Below are positions 51,547 to 61,202 of a stretch of 64,000 nucleotides of DNA, piece after piece (the first letter of the stretch is position 1; each line of letters opens with the position of its first letter). Origin of the DNA: Acidobacteriota bacterium (GTDB taxonomy: Bacteria > Acidobacteriota > Thermoanaerobaculia > UBA5066 > Gp7-AA6). The stretch lies in the NCBI GenBank assembly GCA_020199905.1, contig JAIVJS010000006.1:53386-117385 (forward strand), written 5' to 3'. Both the position numbers and the translations under genes were made by a program. The notes below the pieces were generated by a model. That model saw only the letters and a list, made by a program, of their open reading frames with translations, did no database searches and was not told where the DNA came from.

Positions 51547-53541
51547 ATGATGTCGGCCTGCCGCGGGAAGCCGGGCAGGGACGCCCGCCCGCCCGTCGTT
51601 CTGATCTCCGTCGACACTCTGAGGGCGGACCATCTTCCCGCTTACGGTTACAAACGCCTTCAAACGCCCGGCATCGACTCCCTCAGGAAGGACTCCATCC
51701 TCTTCGAAAACGCCTACGCGCAGGTTCCCCTGACGCTGCCGTCGCATGCCTCGCTGCTGACCGGGCTGTTGCCCTTCGAGAACGGGGTCCGCGACAACAT
51801 CGGTTTTCGTCTGGCCGCCACCCATCCGACCGTAGCGGCTCTCTTGAAGACGCGCGGCTACACAACAGGCGCCGCTGTTTCCTCCTTCGCGCTGCGGCGT
51901 CTCTATGAGCCTCACACTCCGTACGCTCCGCCGGAGCCCTTCAAGACCCGGTATGCCTCGAATCTCTACGACGGTGAGATCGCGGCGGCCGATGAGGCCG
52001 TCCTCCGTTTTCTGGAGTTCCTGAAGCGACGCCGGCTCTACGACCCGGCCCTCGTCGTCTTTCTCGCCGACCACGGCGAGGGGCTGGACGATCACGGCGA
52101 AGACGAGCACGGCGTCCTCCTCTACCGCGAGACCATCCGGGTCCCGCTCCTCGTGAAGCTGCCGGCATCCGAATCCGCCGGAACGACCATTCGCACGCCG
52201 GTCGGGCTCATCGACGTCCTTCCCACGATCGCGCGTGTCGCGGGAGCGGCGGCACCTGAGAAGATCTCCGGAAGATCGCTTCTGCCCGACGCCCCGGGTC
52301 CGAGCACCGCGCGCAGGATCTACAGCGAGACGCTCTATCCGCGGCTGCAGCTGGGCTGGAGCGATCTTGCGTCGTTGTCCGACGACCATTACCAGTACAT
52401 CGAAGCGCCGCGTCCCGAGCTGTACGATCTCCTCGCCGACCCCGGGGAGAAAAATGACCTCGCAGCCGGGAAACCACCCGCATTCCGTTCGCTCCGTCTC
52501 GCGCTCGAAGCGTTGAAGCGCCCCGTCGCGGCTCCTGAGAAGAACGCCCCGGAAGAGCTCGAGAGACTCGGTTCGCTCGGCTACATCAGCGTCCATGCCG
52601 GAAACGCGGGAACGAATCTCCCGGACCCGAAAGACCGGCTCCACGTCCTGAAGAAGTACAAGAGACTTTTCGAGCTGTTCTACGCGCGCCGGGATTCCGA
52701 GGCCGTGGCGCTTGCCCGGGAGATGCTCACACAGGACCCGCGGATTCTTTCGGTGTCCCGAATCCTGAGCACCTCCCTCGACCGCCTGGGGCGCAGCGGA
52801 GAGGCGCAACGGGCGCTCCAGAGCGCTCTCGATCGGCCTGACCCGGGAGGGACGGCGGAGGACCTCGAACAGGCCTACGGGCAGTTGGCGGATCTGTTCG
52901 AGAAGGGCGGAGACCGCGTCGCCGCGGAGCGCTGCCTGAGGGCGGCGGTGTCTCGAAAGATCGCCGGCGATCCGGTCACCCGGCGGCTCGCCAGGATCCT
53001 GGTCGAGACCGGCCGCGGGCAGGAGTCCCTCGCGCTCCTGCCGCCGGCACAGGCTCTCGAAGACCCGGAGAGTCTGAAACTCCGAGGCGCGGCGCTCGCG
53101 CAGGGAGGCAAGTCGAAGGAGGCCCGGGCCGCGTTCCTGTCCGCCGTCGCGCAAAACCCGCGCGACGCGACGGCCATGTTTCAGCTCGGCCTGCTCAGCC
53201 TGCGCGCGCAGGATCCGGGCGGAGCCCGGGAGTGGCTCGAAAAAGCTCTCCTCTTGGAGCCTCGGAGCCCGGATGCGCTGGCCGCGCTCGGGCTCGCTCA
53301 GGTGGCGCTCGGGGACGAAAATGGGGCATTCGACTCCTGGACCCGCGCTGTGGCGCTCGATCCCGGACAGCACCAGGCCCTCTTCAACCGCGCAGTCCTC
53401 GCCGGACGCCTCGGGCGCCGGGAGGACGCCCGCAAAGGGCTCGAACAGTTTCTGGCGGTGGCGTCTCAGGATCGCTATCCGCGCGAGCGAGAGGAAGCTC
53501 GACGGCTTCTGAAGTCGATGAAGGGGACGAGTCCGGGATGA
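51547..53541 (+). CDS. AP-TPR 3: alkaline phosphatase/sulfatase-fold protein with TPRs; apparent in-frame deletion near 51897-51903
   Basis: VVLISVDTLRADHLPAYGYKRL; VPLTLPSHASLLTGLLPFENGVRDN; LADHGEGLDDHGEDEHG; AAVSSFALRR joined to LYEPHTPY; frame extends upstream to about 51487. Confidence 0.82.
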   Translation: MMSACRGKPGRDARPPVVLISVDTLRADHLPAYGYKRLQTPGIDSLRKDSILFENAYAQVPLTLPSHASLLTGLLPFENGVRDNIGFRLAATHPTVAALLKTRGYTTGAAVSSFALRRLYEPHTPYAPPEPFKTRYASNLYDGEIAAADEAVLRFLEFLKRRRLYDPALVVFLADHGEGLDDHGEDEHGVLLYRETIRVPLLVKLPASESAGTTIRTPVGLIDVLPTIARVAGAAAPEKISGRSLLPDAPGPSTARRIYSETLYPRLQLGWSDLASLSDDHYQYIEAPRPELYDLLADPGEKNDLAAGKPPAFRSLRLALEALKRPVAAPEKNAPEELERLGSLGYISVHAGNAGTNLPDPKDRLHVLKKYKRLFELFYARRDSEAVALAREMLTQDPRILSVSRILSTSLDRLGRSGEAQRALQSALDRPDPGGTAEDLEQAYGQLADLFEKGGDRVAAERCLRAAVSRKIAGDPVTRRLARILVETGRGQESLALLPPAQALEDPESLKLRGAALAQGGKSKEARAAFLSAVAQNPRDATAMFQLGLLSLRAQDPGGAREWLEKALLLEPRSPDALAALGLAQVALGDENGAFDSWTRAVALDPGQHQALFNRAVLAGRLGRREDARKGLEQFLAVASQDRYPREREEARRLLKSMKGTSPG

Positions 53542-53647
53542 TTCATCCGAACCGCCGCAATGAGAACCGAGCCCCTCGGCGTGGATTAGACTGGGGCGGG
53601 CCGCGGTTCTTTCAACATTCAACAGGCGCTCCGGCGCAAGGCAGAAG

Positions 53648-55780
53648 ATGTTCCGGTTTTCCGCTTCGGCTGCGGCTGTCCTTCTGAACTTTTCGGCGGT
53701 CCTCGCCGGACAGACATCTCCGCCATCGCCTGTCCGCGAGAGCGCCGAGGCCGTCCTGGTCGAAGTCCCCGTCCGGGTCGTGGACCGGGAAGGCAAACCG
53801 ATCCGCGGCCTGACGGCCAAGGATTTCGACCTTTTTGACGACGGCCGCAGGCAGGAAATCGTGGCTTGCGACGCGATCGATCTCGCGCACAAGCGCAGCG
53901 GCACCGATGAGCCGGAAAGCCTGCACCCGGCCGCTCGCCGTCATTTCTTGATCCTGTTCGATCTGACGTTCGCGCGGCCCAAGGCAGTCCTGGCCGCGCG
54001 GAAAGCCGCCAAGGAGTTCGTTCTCTCCGGGATGGACGACCGCGACTTTGCTGCCGTCGCCACATTTTCCGTCGAGAAGGGGGTCCGGCTGCTCGTGACT
54101 TTCTCCGCCGATCGGGTTCAGCTCGCGCGCGCGATCGACACGCTCGGGATCTCGGCGGCTTCCACACTTGCATCCGATCCTCTGCAGTTCATGTACGACG
54201 TGATGAACACGATGGGCGGCTCGGCGTCAGGCGTGGAACGGTCCGGCGGGCAGTCCGAAGCGCAGGCGGCCGGAATGCTCGAAACGCTCCAGACCCTGGC
54301 TTCGTTGGAGCGCGCGAGACTCGATCAGCACGCCCGCTCGCAGGTCGTGCGCCTGACCCAGGCGCTCGGGGGACTGGCCCGCGCGCTCGATACCGTAGAG
54401 GGGAGGAAGGACGTCATCTACCTGTCCGAGGGGTTCGAGAATCGGCTGCTCTCGGGAGCCAAAGGAACGGACCAGGAGCGCGAATGGACGCTGACGGGAG
54501 AATCCTGGAAGGTCGACGTCGAAAAGACATTCGGTAACAGCAATCTGCAATCGCAAGTCAGGGAGATGTCCGACCTTTTCCGTCGTTCCGATTGCGTGAT
54601 CCATGCGGTCGACATTGGCGGATTGCGGGCCGAAGCGGACGTCGGGTTTTCGCCCGTGCGCGGAGAGAATGCTTTGTTCGAGATCGCGAATGGAACCGGG
54701 GGCGAGGTCCTTCGAAACGACAACGACTTTCATGCGCAGCTCTCCCGTCTGGTCGCGCGGACGAGTCTGGTTTACGTGCTCGCTTTCCGGCCGACGCGAT
54801 CGGGACAGGGCGATCGTTTTCACGAGCTGAAGGTCAAGGTGCGGGCTTCGGGCGGGCGGCTATCCGCGCGCCCGGGTTACTACGAGCGCAAGGCTTTCCG
54901 GGCGTTGACGCCTCTGGAGCGGAGCCTTTCAGCGGCGGACGTCATTGCCAATGAGATCCCGCTTTCGGACATCCCGCTGCGTTTGCTGGCGTCGCCTGTT
55001 CCGGGGCCGAAGGGCTTCGCGGCCGTGCCCGTTCTGGTCGAGGTCCCCGGCGACCGATTCCTCATCCAGCAGAACGGGCTCCGCGCGTCCGCCGAGATTT
55101 ATGTCTATGCCCACGATTTTCAAAACCAGCTGCGCGATTTCTTCACGCAGACGATCAGCGTCGACCTGACGAGAAATCGGACCCGCCTGGCCGGCGGAAC
55201 GCTCAAGTACTTCGGGCAGCTCTCACTGCCTCCGGGACAGTACCGGCTTCGAGCTCTCGTCCGAAATGGGGAGACCGGAAGAATGGGTCTGGTGGCCCAG
55301 TCGCTGCGCGTCCCCGATTTTTCCGAGAACAAACCGTACCTGGCTGCTCCCATGTTCCTCGAAAGTTCCGCGGACGGGATCTTCGTCCGGGGACCCTCCA
55401 GAGTGCCCGGGGTTGACGTGCCGGCGGGCGATGAGTTGCTGGTCGCCGCGCAAAGGGATGACCTCGTTCCGGCCGCCCTGCCGCAGGTGCGGTCGGGCAC
55501 CGCGTCGCGCGTGTCCGTCGTCGCGTATCACTTCGCCGCCTCTCCCGGGGACTCTTTGCGCATAGGCGCGCAGGTTCTCTCCGAAGAAGGGCGGCCGCTG
55601 CAGGAGGGTTCGATCGCGGTGCTGGGAAAAGCCCCGGCCGATGCGCGGGGGCGGCAGAGCCTCCTGGTCGCCTTCACTCCCGAGGGTCTCGCTCCCGGCC
55701 GCTATTCTCTCCGGCTGATCCTGCAGGATTCCGCCACGGGAGAGGGGGGGCATGCCTCGACTCCTTTCATGGTGCGTTAA
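53648..55780 (+). CDS. Exported VWA-domain-related protein
   Basis: Signal peptide; VEVPVRVVDREGKPIRGLTAKDFDLFDDGRRQEI; HFLILFDLTFARPKAVLAARKAAKEFV; GRKDVIYLSEGFE. Confidence 0.85.
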   Translation: MFRFSASAAAVLLNFSAVLAGQTSPPSPVRESAEAVLVEVPVRVVDREGKPIRGLTAKDFDLFDDGRRQEIVACDAIDLAHKRSGTDEPESLHPAARRHFLILFDLTFARPKAVLAARKAAKEFVLSGMDDRDFAAVATFSVEKGVRLLVTFSADRVQLARAIDTLGISAASTLASDPLQFMYDVMNTMGGSASGVERSGGQSEAQAAGMLETLQTLASLERARLDQHARSQVVRLTQALGGLARALDTVEGRKDVIYLSEGFENRLLSGAKGTDQEREWTLTGESWKVDVEKTFGNSNLQSQVREMSDLFRRSDCVIHAVDIGGLRAEADVGFSPVRGENALFEIANGTGGEVLRNDNDFHAQLSRLVARTSLVYVLAFRPTRSGQGDRFHELKVKVRASGGRLSARPGYYERKAFRALTPLERSLSAADVIANEIPLSDIPLRLLASPVPGPKGFAAVPVLVEVPGDRFLIQQNGLRASAEIYVYAHDFQNQLRDFFTQTISVDLTRNRTRLAGGTLKYFGQLSLPPGQYRLRALVRNGETGRMGLVAQSLRVPDFSENKPYLAAPMFLESSADGIFVRGPSRVPGVDVPAGDELLVAAQRDDLVPAALPQVRSGTASRVSVVAYHFAASPGDSLRIGAQVLSEEGRPLQEGSIAVLGKAPADARGRQSLLVAFTPEGLAPGRYSLRLILQDSATGEGGHASTPFMVR

Positions 55781-56797
55781 AAATCCTTCGGTGCGTTTTT
55801 CCGTAGCCGTGTGGCTGGCGATCGCCCTGGCGAGTCCTCTCTCGGGCGCCTCCCGCGACGCCGATCTCGAGCGGCAGCTCGCGGCGCTGCGACGCACTCA
55901 GTCCGGCGTCTTTCCGGGAACCAGAGAGGCGAAGACCGTGGCGGCGCGGCTTGCCGAAATCGGCCGCCGCTACCTCGATCTGGGCGAGAACGGCCGCGCT
56001 CTCGAGCTCCTCGAAGAGGCCTACGGACTCGACGACGAGAACGGACTGCTGCTGGCCGAGCTCACGCTCGCCCATGTGCGGGCGGAAGACTTTCCTTCCG
56101 CCCGCTTCTATCTGGAGCTTGCGGAGCAGCGGGCGCCGCGGGCCCCGCCGACCGTCTACGCCGTTCTGGGAGAGACTTATTACACCCTCAATCGGCTGGA
56201 AGACGCGGTTCTGGCGTGGGAGCAATTTGCGCGGCTGGGAGGCGCCGACGCGCGTGTGCTGGGGCGCCTTGCGCGTGCCCGGCAGGAGCTCAGCCTTTCT
56301 TCGAGGCAGAAATTCCTGGAAATCGGTGACTTCGCGTTCTTTTTCGACGCGGCGATCCCTCGCGAGATGGTCGAACGCGTGGCGGCGCGGCTCTCCGAGA
56401 GCTACCGGGAGCAGGCGGACTTTTTCGGCCTTCGATTGCCCGCGACGCAGGTGGTGGTCCTCTACGCCGGACGCGCGTATTTCACTCTCGTCTCGGTTCC
56501 GGAGTGGGTTTCCGGCGTGTTCGACGGAAAGAGCTCCTTCGCGGGTCCGGCCCCGTTTCTTTGTCGGCGCTCGAAACGAACCTGGCGCGCAAGGCCGACC
56601 GCGCCGCCGCGCGCTCGAATTACGTCGAAGCCCTCGGCGTCGTCGAGTACCTGATGCTGACGCGGGGGCCCGGAGCGTTGGCGTGCATCGTGCGCGATTT
56701 TGGAGAGGGCGATATCCCGGAAGCGGCACTCGCCAAAGAAACCGGACTTTCTTCGGCGGAACTGGTGTCGCGTTGGAGGGCGTGGGCGGGGATCTAA
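55752..56797 (+). pseudogene. TPR/peptidase-MA-like exported protein with an out-of-frame deletion of the expected HExxH region
   Basis: ...VVVLYAGRAYFTLVSVPEWVSGVFDGK in frame 1; ELLRGSGPVSLSALETNLARKADRAAARSNYVEALGVVEYLM...ELVSRWRAWAGI in frame 2; junction near 56530. Confidence 0.75.
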
Positions 56798-56821
56798 CCG
56801 ATCATGCAGGGGGGCCAGGCC

Positions 56822-56998
56822 CTGCACCGGGGCCGTCGATTCTCGGAATCACGGGCGGCTCCTGGTAGATCGACGTCTCGGCTGTGGGATTCCAGACTTT
56901 CAGGACGACAGTCCAAGTGAGTAAGGGCTGCTCGTTCCCTCGATGAACATCCCGTTCCTTCCCGCCGTCGAGCAGGAGGCTACGGTGGGTGGAGGAAT
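56822..56998 (+). pseudogene. Decayed fragment of a CarbReg-TPR gene
   Basis: SILGITGGSW*IDVSAVGFQTFRTTVQVS vs VLGINGGAWSIDISAPGFQTFKTTVQVS of the gene at 61203; then LPAVEQEAT vs IPAVKQEAT. Confidence 0.75.
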
Positions 56999-57177
56999 GC
57001 CGGCGCCGGGCGGTGCTTATCGGGCGCATCGACGGAGAAGGGCCGTCGTCTCTCCGCTCTCCATTTCTCGCCGCGGCGGGATTCACTTCCGGCAGCCGCG
57101 CGTTCTTGAAGCGCGCGTTGGTCGTCCGGAATGCCGGCGCCGCCGATCCGGCGGGTTCCGTCGCGGCCGATGCCTGA
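56985..57177 (+). pseudogene. Decayed fragment of lhr 3' end
   Basis: VEECRRRAVLIGRIDGEGPSSLRSPFLAAAGFTSGSRAFLKRALVVRNAG vs VEEGRRRAVLIGRIDGADPGISPLAPFLIAAGFTLGSRGFLKRGAGLRPPG in the intact lhr. Confidence 0.85.
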
Positions 57178-57945
57178 AGACGACACGATTCTACGGGCGG
57201 CCCGCACCCTCGCGCGCGCGCTCGAAGGGCGGACTGTCGTCGCCGCGCGTTCACCGCTCCCGGTGCTAGCCCGCGCGGGGCTCGCCGGGCGGAGATCGAT
57301 TTCATCGAGGCGAAACGGAAAACCCTGTTTTTCATTGGAGACGGACGCGTTCTCCACTCCCACATGCGGATGACCGGGTCTGGCACCTCTACCGTCCGGC
57401 GAGCGGTGGCTAAAGCCGCAACCTCGCTCTACAGACAGATGCCTTCGTGCCGGTGCGCTCCACGCGCCGGTGATGTGTTGACGCCGCGCGCGGCGGCGCG
57501 CCATCCCTCGCGATCGCGGTCGAGGTCGCGGTCGCGTCGCGGATCGACTCGGACATCCTCGCGCCGGGGTTCGACGCCGCCGCCTCGGCCGCGCGATCCG
57601 CGGCCTCGCAGACGTCCGGGTCGGCGACGCGCCCCTGCGGCAGTCCGCCGTGGCCGCATCGGGAACATCTCCAAGTCGAAAGCCTCGTCGTGGCGAAGAT
57701 CGACCCCTTTCGGGCGGCGGGCAGCCTTTCGCGAGAGGAAATCCAGCGTGTGCTCTCAGACGCGGCCACTTCATGGACGCGAGACTTCGTCTGGAGTCGG
57801 CGGCGACGAGGCTGAAGTCGCCGCGCCTCCCGGGTGTACCGCCGGCCGCGAAAATCGTGCTTCTCGTGCGGAACGACGATCCGAATGCGGGCCCCAAGGG
57901 GTATTCGGGCAGGGTCCCCTGCTGGTGCCGGCGATTCAATCGTCC
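57170..57945 (+). pseudogene. Decayed nei/fpg-family gene with multiple frameshifts
   Basis: MPEDDTILRAARTLARALEG; GDGRVLHSHMRMTGS; LGPDILAPGFDAAAS; AGIGNISKSK; VYRRPRKSCFSCGTTIRMR, spread across frames. Confidence 0.85.
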
Positions 57946-58184
57946 GCCTCGTCCCTGCGGCCGGGCAGCTCGTCCCCGGGCTCCAACCCTTTGAATCAGG
58001 ATCCAAGGAGAGGGATAAAAAGGGGTACTGGGATAGTCTGTCCCACCTGTTAAACCTTTGCAAAATAGGTACTTACATCGACATGTGCACTTTTGTCCAT
58101 GGCATGAGAATGGCTCTTATCGACCCTCAGGTGGATTCATCAGAAACGGTAAACGGGCCCATCCAGGGGTCGGAAAGGAGTCGC

Positions 58185-61130
58185 ATGAAGCTTCTGAGAT
58201 TTTTGAGCATTGCACTCGTCGCCACAGGGCTCTCGGCATCGTTGTTCGCGCAGGGCGCGACGACGACCGGAAGCGTCTATGGCCGCGTGACGGATGAGAC
58301 CGGGGGGGTTCTCCCGGGCGTCTCGGTCACGCTGTCCGGCGTCGGTGCGCCCCGCACGACGACCACGGGTCCCCAGGGAGACTTCCGTTTCGTCAATCTG
58401 TCTCCCGGCACATACACGGTCAAATCGGAACTGTCTGGATTCGGCACCGTCGAACGGACGAACGTTTCAGTCACCCTCGGCAACAACACCGAGCTCGTCC
58501 TGCCGATGAAGCTGGCGAGCGTGTCGGCGACGATCACGGTCACGTCCGAGTCGCCGCTTCTCGACACGCGCCGCCAGACGGAGGGCGCGACCTTCAACCA
58601 GAAGCAGCTCGAGAGCATCCCGACGGGCCGCGACCCGTGGGTCGTCATCCAGCAGGCTCCGGGAGTTCAGATCGACCGGCTGAACATCGGCGGGAACCAG
58701 TCCGGCCAGCAGTCCTCGTATATCGGCAAGGGCGCCGATGGTGGACAGAACGTGTTCAATGTCGACGGCGTCACGATCACCGACATGGCGGCGCTCGGAT
58801 CCTCGCCGACGTACTACGACTTCGACGCGTTCCAGGAAATGCAGGTCTCGACGGGCGGCACGGATCCTTCCGTGTCGACGCCGGGGGTCACGCTCAACAT
58901 GGTGACGAAGCGCGGAACGAACGAAGTGCACGGGTCCGGCCGGTACTTCGCGACGCCCGCAGAGCTCCAGGCGAATAACGCGCCGCAGGAAGCCAAGGAT
59001 CAGGGTCTGACGAACAAAACGGTCGACCGGATCTCCCGGGCGGGCACCGGCGCCGGGATTCAGGACTACGGTGTCGAGGCCGGCGGCCCGCTGTGGCAGG
59101 ACCACGCGTGGCTGTGGGGCAGCTACGGCCGCAAGGAAATTCCGTTGGTCAAGCTGGGCGGCGCGAACGACATCACCTACCTCGATGACTACAGCGCCAA
59201 GCTGAACATCCAGCCGGTCGAGTCGAACTCCGCCACCGGGTTTTACCTCCGCGGTGGTAAGTCGAAATTCGGCCGCAGCGCCGGACGGACGCGGCCCGCG
59301 GAGACTTCTGTCGACCAGACGGGTCCCACCACGATCTGGAAGGTGGACGACGCGCAGGTCTTCGGACCGAGCTTCGTCGCGAATGGCTACTACTCGTACA
59401 TCCGGGGCGGCTTCGGCCTGATCCCCGAGGGCGGGACCGCGGTCGACGCGTACCAGGATGCCGGCCTGATCTGGCATCGCAGCTATCAGCTCTACCAGAC
59501 GGAGCGCCCGGTCCATCAGGCGGGCGCGAACTCGTCTTATTTCTTCAATACGGGCTCGCTCGGCCATGAGCTCAAGCTCGGATTCGGGTGGCGCAACGCC
59601 GGCGTGAAGTCGACCACAGCGTGGCCCGGAACGGGCAACGTCGGTTACGAGCAGGTGCTCTTCCCGAACGATCCGGGCGGTTTCACCCGGACGGCGGACG
59701 TCACCCGGGCCGGTGTCCCGTCTTACGCCTACACCTATTACAACGGCTTCTTGAGCGACACGATCACGGCGAGCGCTCTGACGATCAACGTCGGCGTCCG
59801 CTACGACCGGCAGAACGGCGAGAACCGGGCGAGCAACGTGGCGGGCAACCCGACGTTTCCGAACCTCGTGCCGGCGCTCAACTATCCCGGTATCGCGAGC
59901 GAGTTCACCTGGAAGGACTTCCAGCCCCGGATCGGGTTTACATACGCGCTCGGCGCCGAGAAGAGGACCGTGCTTCGCGCGTCCTACGCCCGTTACGCGG
60001 ACCAGCTGGGCGGCAGCGTCCTGACGTGGGACAACCCGCTCGGGGCGATCCAGGGCACCCGTTTCCGGTGGAAGGACGCCAACGGCAACCACAACGTGGA
60101 TCCGGGAGAGCTCGGCGCCGTCGTCCGTCAGCTGGGCGGTTTCGATCCGACGTGCCCGGCCTGCGTCTCCTCGACCAACGTCGCGGACCACAATCTCAAG
60201 TCTCCCAAGACGGATGAGCTCATGGCTGGCTTCGACTTCGCTCTCCTTCCTGAGTTCGTCGTCGGCGCCAACTACACGTACCGGCACCGGAAGGACGTGA
60301 TCTGGTCCCCCTACATCGGGGTGAGCGCGGCCGACTACGCGACATCGATGCCCGGCGTCGAAGGCTTCGACCTGAACGGACGCTCGCTCGGCTTCACCGG
60401 TCCGATCTACGGGTTGACGCCGCTCGGCCCGAACTTCAACGGCGGCCAGTTCGTGACGAACCGGCCCGACTACGCGACGGACTACAACGGCGTCGAGTTT
60501 CAGATGACCAAGCGCCTCTCCAACAAGTGGATGGCGCACGCACAGGTCTCGTACAACGACTGGAAGAACAAGGTCAAGAACAAGGCGACAGGGTGCATCG
60601 ACCCGACGAACCAGCAGCTCGCGCAAGACGCTTTCTTTCCGGGTAACCCGCTCGGACCGACCTGCTCCGACGGCTCGCAGGTCTATCAGGAATCCGTCGG
60701 AAGCGGCAGCTTCGGCCAGGTCTTCATCGGATCCAAGTGGAACTTCAACGTCACTGGTCTCTACCAGCTCCCGCTGAATTTCAACGTGGCCGCGAACCTG
60801 TACGGACGCCAGGGATACGTCAATCCCTACTTCGTCAATGTCGACACCGACAACGGAGAAGGAACGCGCCTGGCACTCGTCGGGAAGCCCGAAGACCACC
60901 GTCTGAAGAACGTGTACAACCTGGATCTTCGGCTCGAAAAGGTCGTCGCGATCGCCGCCAAGGCTTCGCTGACGCTCTCGGTCGAGCTGTTCAATGCCCT
61001 GAACGCGAACACGATCCTTCAGCGGGAGTCGGATGCGACGCCCGACGCGAACAACGTCGGGGCGGCGGGCACGATCGACGAGATCCAGAACCCGCGCGCG
61101 GTTCGTCTCGGAGCCCGGATCAGCTTCTAG
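58185..61130 (+). CDS. Oar/TonB-receptor-like outer membrane protein with N-terminal carboxypeptidase-regulatory domain (copy 2)
   Basis: MKLLRFLSIALVATGLSASLFAQGATTTGSVYGRVTDETGGVLPGVSVTLSG; NVFNVDGVTITDMAALGSS; C-terminal RLGARISF. Confidence 0.93.
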   Translation: MKLLRFLSIALVATGLSASLFAQGATTTGSVYGRVTDETGGVLPGVSVTLSGVGAPRTTTTGPQGDFRFVNLSPGTYTVKSELSGFGTVERTNVSVTLGNNTELVLPMKLASVSATITVTSESPLLDTRRQTEGATFNQKQLESIPTGRDPWVVIQQAPGVQIDRLNIGGNQSGQQSSYIGKGADGGQNVFNVDGVTITDMAALGSSPTYYDFDAFQEMQVSTGGTDPSVSTPGVTLNMVTKRGTNEVHGSGRYFATPAELQANNAPQEAKDQGLTNKTVDRISRAGTGAGIQDYGVEAGGPLWQDHAWLWGSYGRKEIPLVKLGGANDITYLDDYSAKLNIQPVESNSATGFYLRGGKSKFGRSAGRTRPAETSVDQTGPTTIWKVDDAQVFGPSFVANGYYSYIRGGFGLIPEGGTAVDAYQDAGLIWHRSYQLYQTERPVHQAGANSSYFFNTGSLGHELKLGFGWRNAGVKSTTAWPGTGNVGYEQVLFPNDPGGFTRTADVTRAGVPSYAYTYYNGFLSDTITASALTINVGVRYDRQNGENRASNVAGNPTFPNLVPALNYPGIASEFTWKDFQPRIGFTYALGAEKRTVLRASYARYADQLGGSVLTWDNPLGAIQGTRFRWKDANGNHNVDPGELGAVVRQLGGFDPTCPACVSSTNVADHNLKSPKTDELMAGFDFALLPEFVVGANYTYRHRKDVIWSPYIGVSAADYATSMPGVEGFDLNGRSLGFTGPIYGLTPLGPNFNGGQFVTNRPDYATDYNGVEFQMTKRLSNKWMAHAQVSYNDWKNKVKNKATGCIDPTNQQLAQDAFFPGNPLGPTCSDGSQVYQESVGSGSFGQVFIGSKWNFNVTGLYQLPLNFNVAANLYGRQGYVNPYFVNVDTDNGEGTRLALVGKPEDHRLKNVYNLDLRLEKVVAIAAKASLTLSVELFNALNANTILQRESDATPDANNVGAAGTIDEIQNPRAVRLGARISF

Positions 61131-61150
61131 CGTCTTCCTCGGTTTCTATC

Positions 61151-61184
61151 GCCCGCCGGGACTAAAATCCCGGCGGGCTTTCTT
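61151..61184 (+). terminator. Rho-independent-like terminator after OMP copy 2
   Basis: GCCCGCCGGGA-CTAAAA-TCCCGGCGGGC-TTTCTT. Confidence 0.85.
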
Positions 61185-61202
61185 ATTGAAGGCGGAGGAG
61201 GA

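Noticed and set aside
51445-53904. Very long minus-strand ORF (819 aa) opposite AP-TPR 3; similar antisense ORFs at 40609-43023, 58467-60899 and 4835-6583
   Set aside because: They lie antisense to recognisable proteins, have Arg/Pro/Gly-rich composition typical of shadow ORFs in high-GC DNA, and show no motifs.
57834-58184. N-terminal extension of the OMP copy 2 ORF (ORF starts at 57834)
   Set aside because: The extension is part of the decayed nei sequence (YRRPRKSCFSCGTTIRMR); the real start is ATG 58185 with an RBS and signal peptide.
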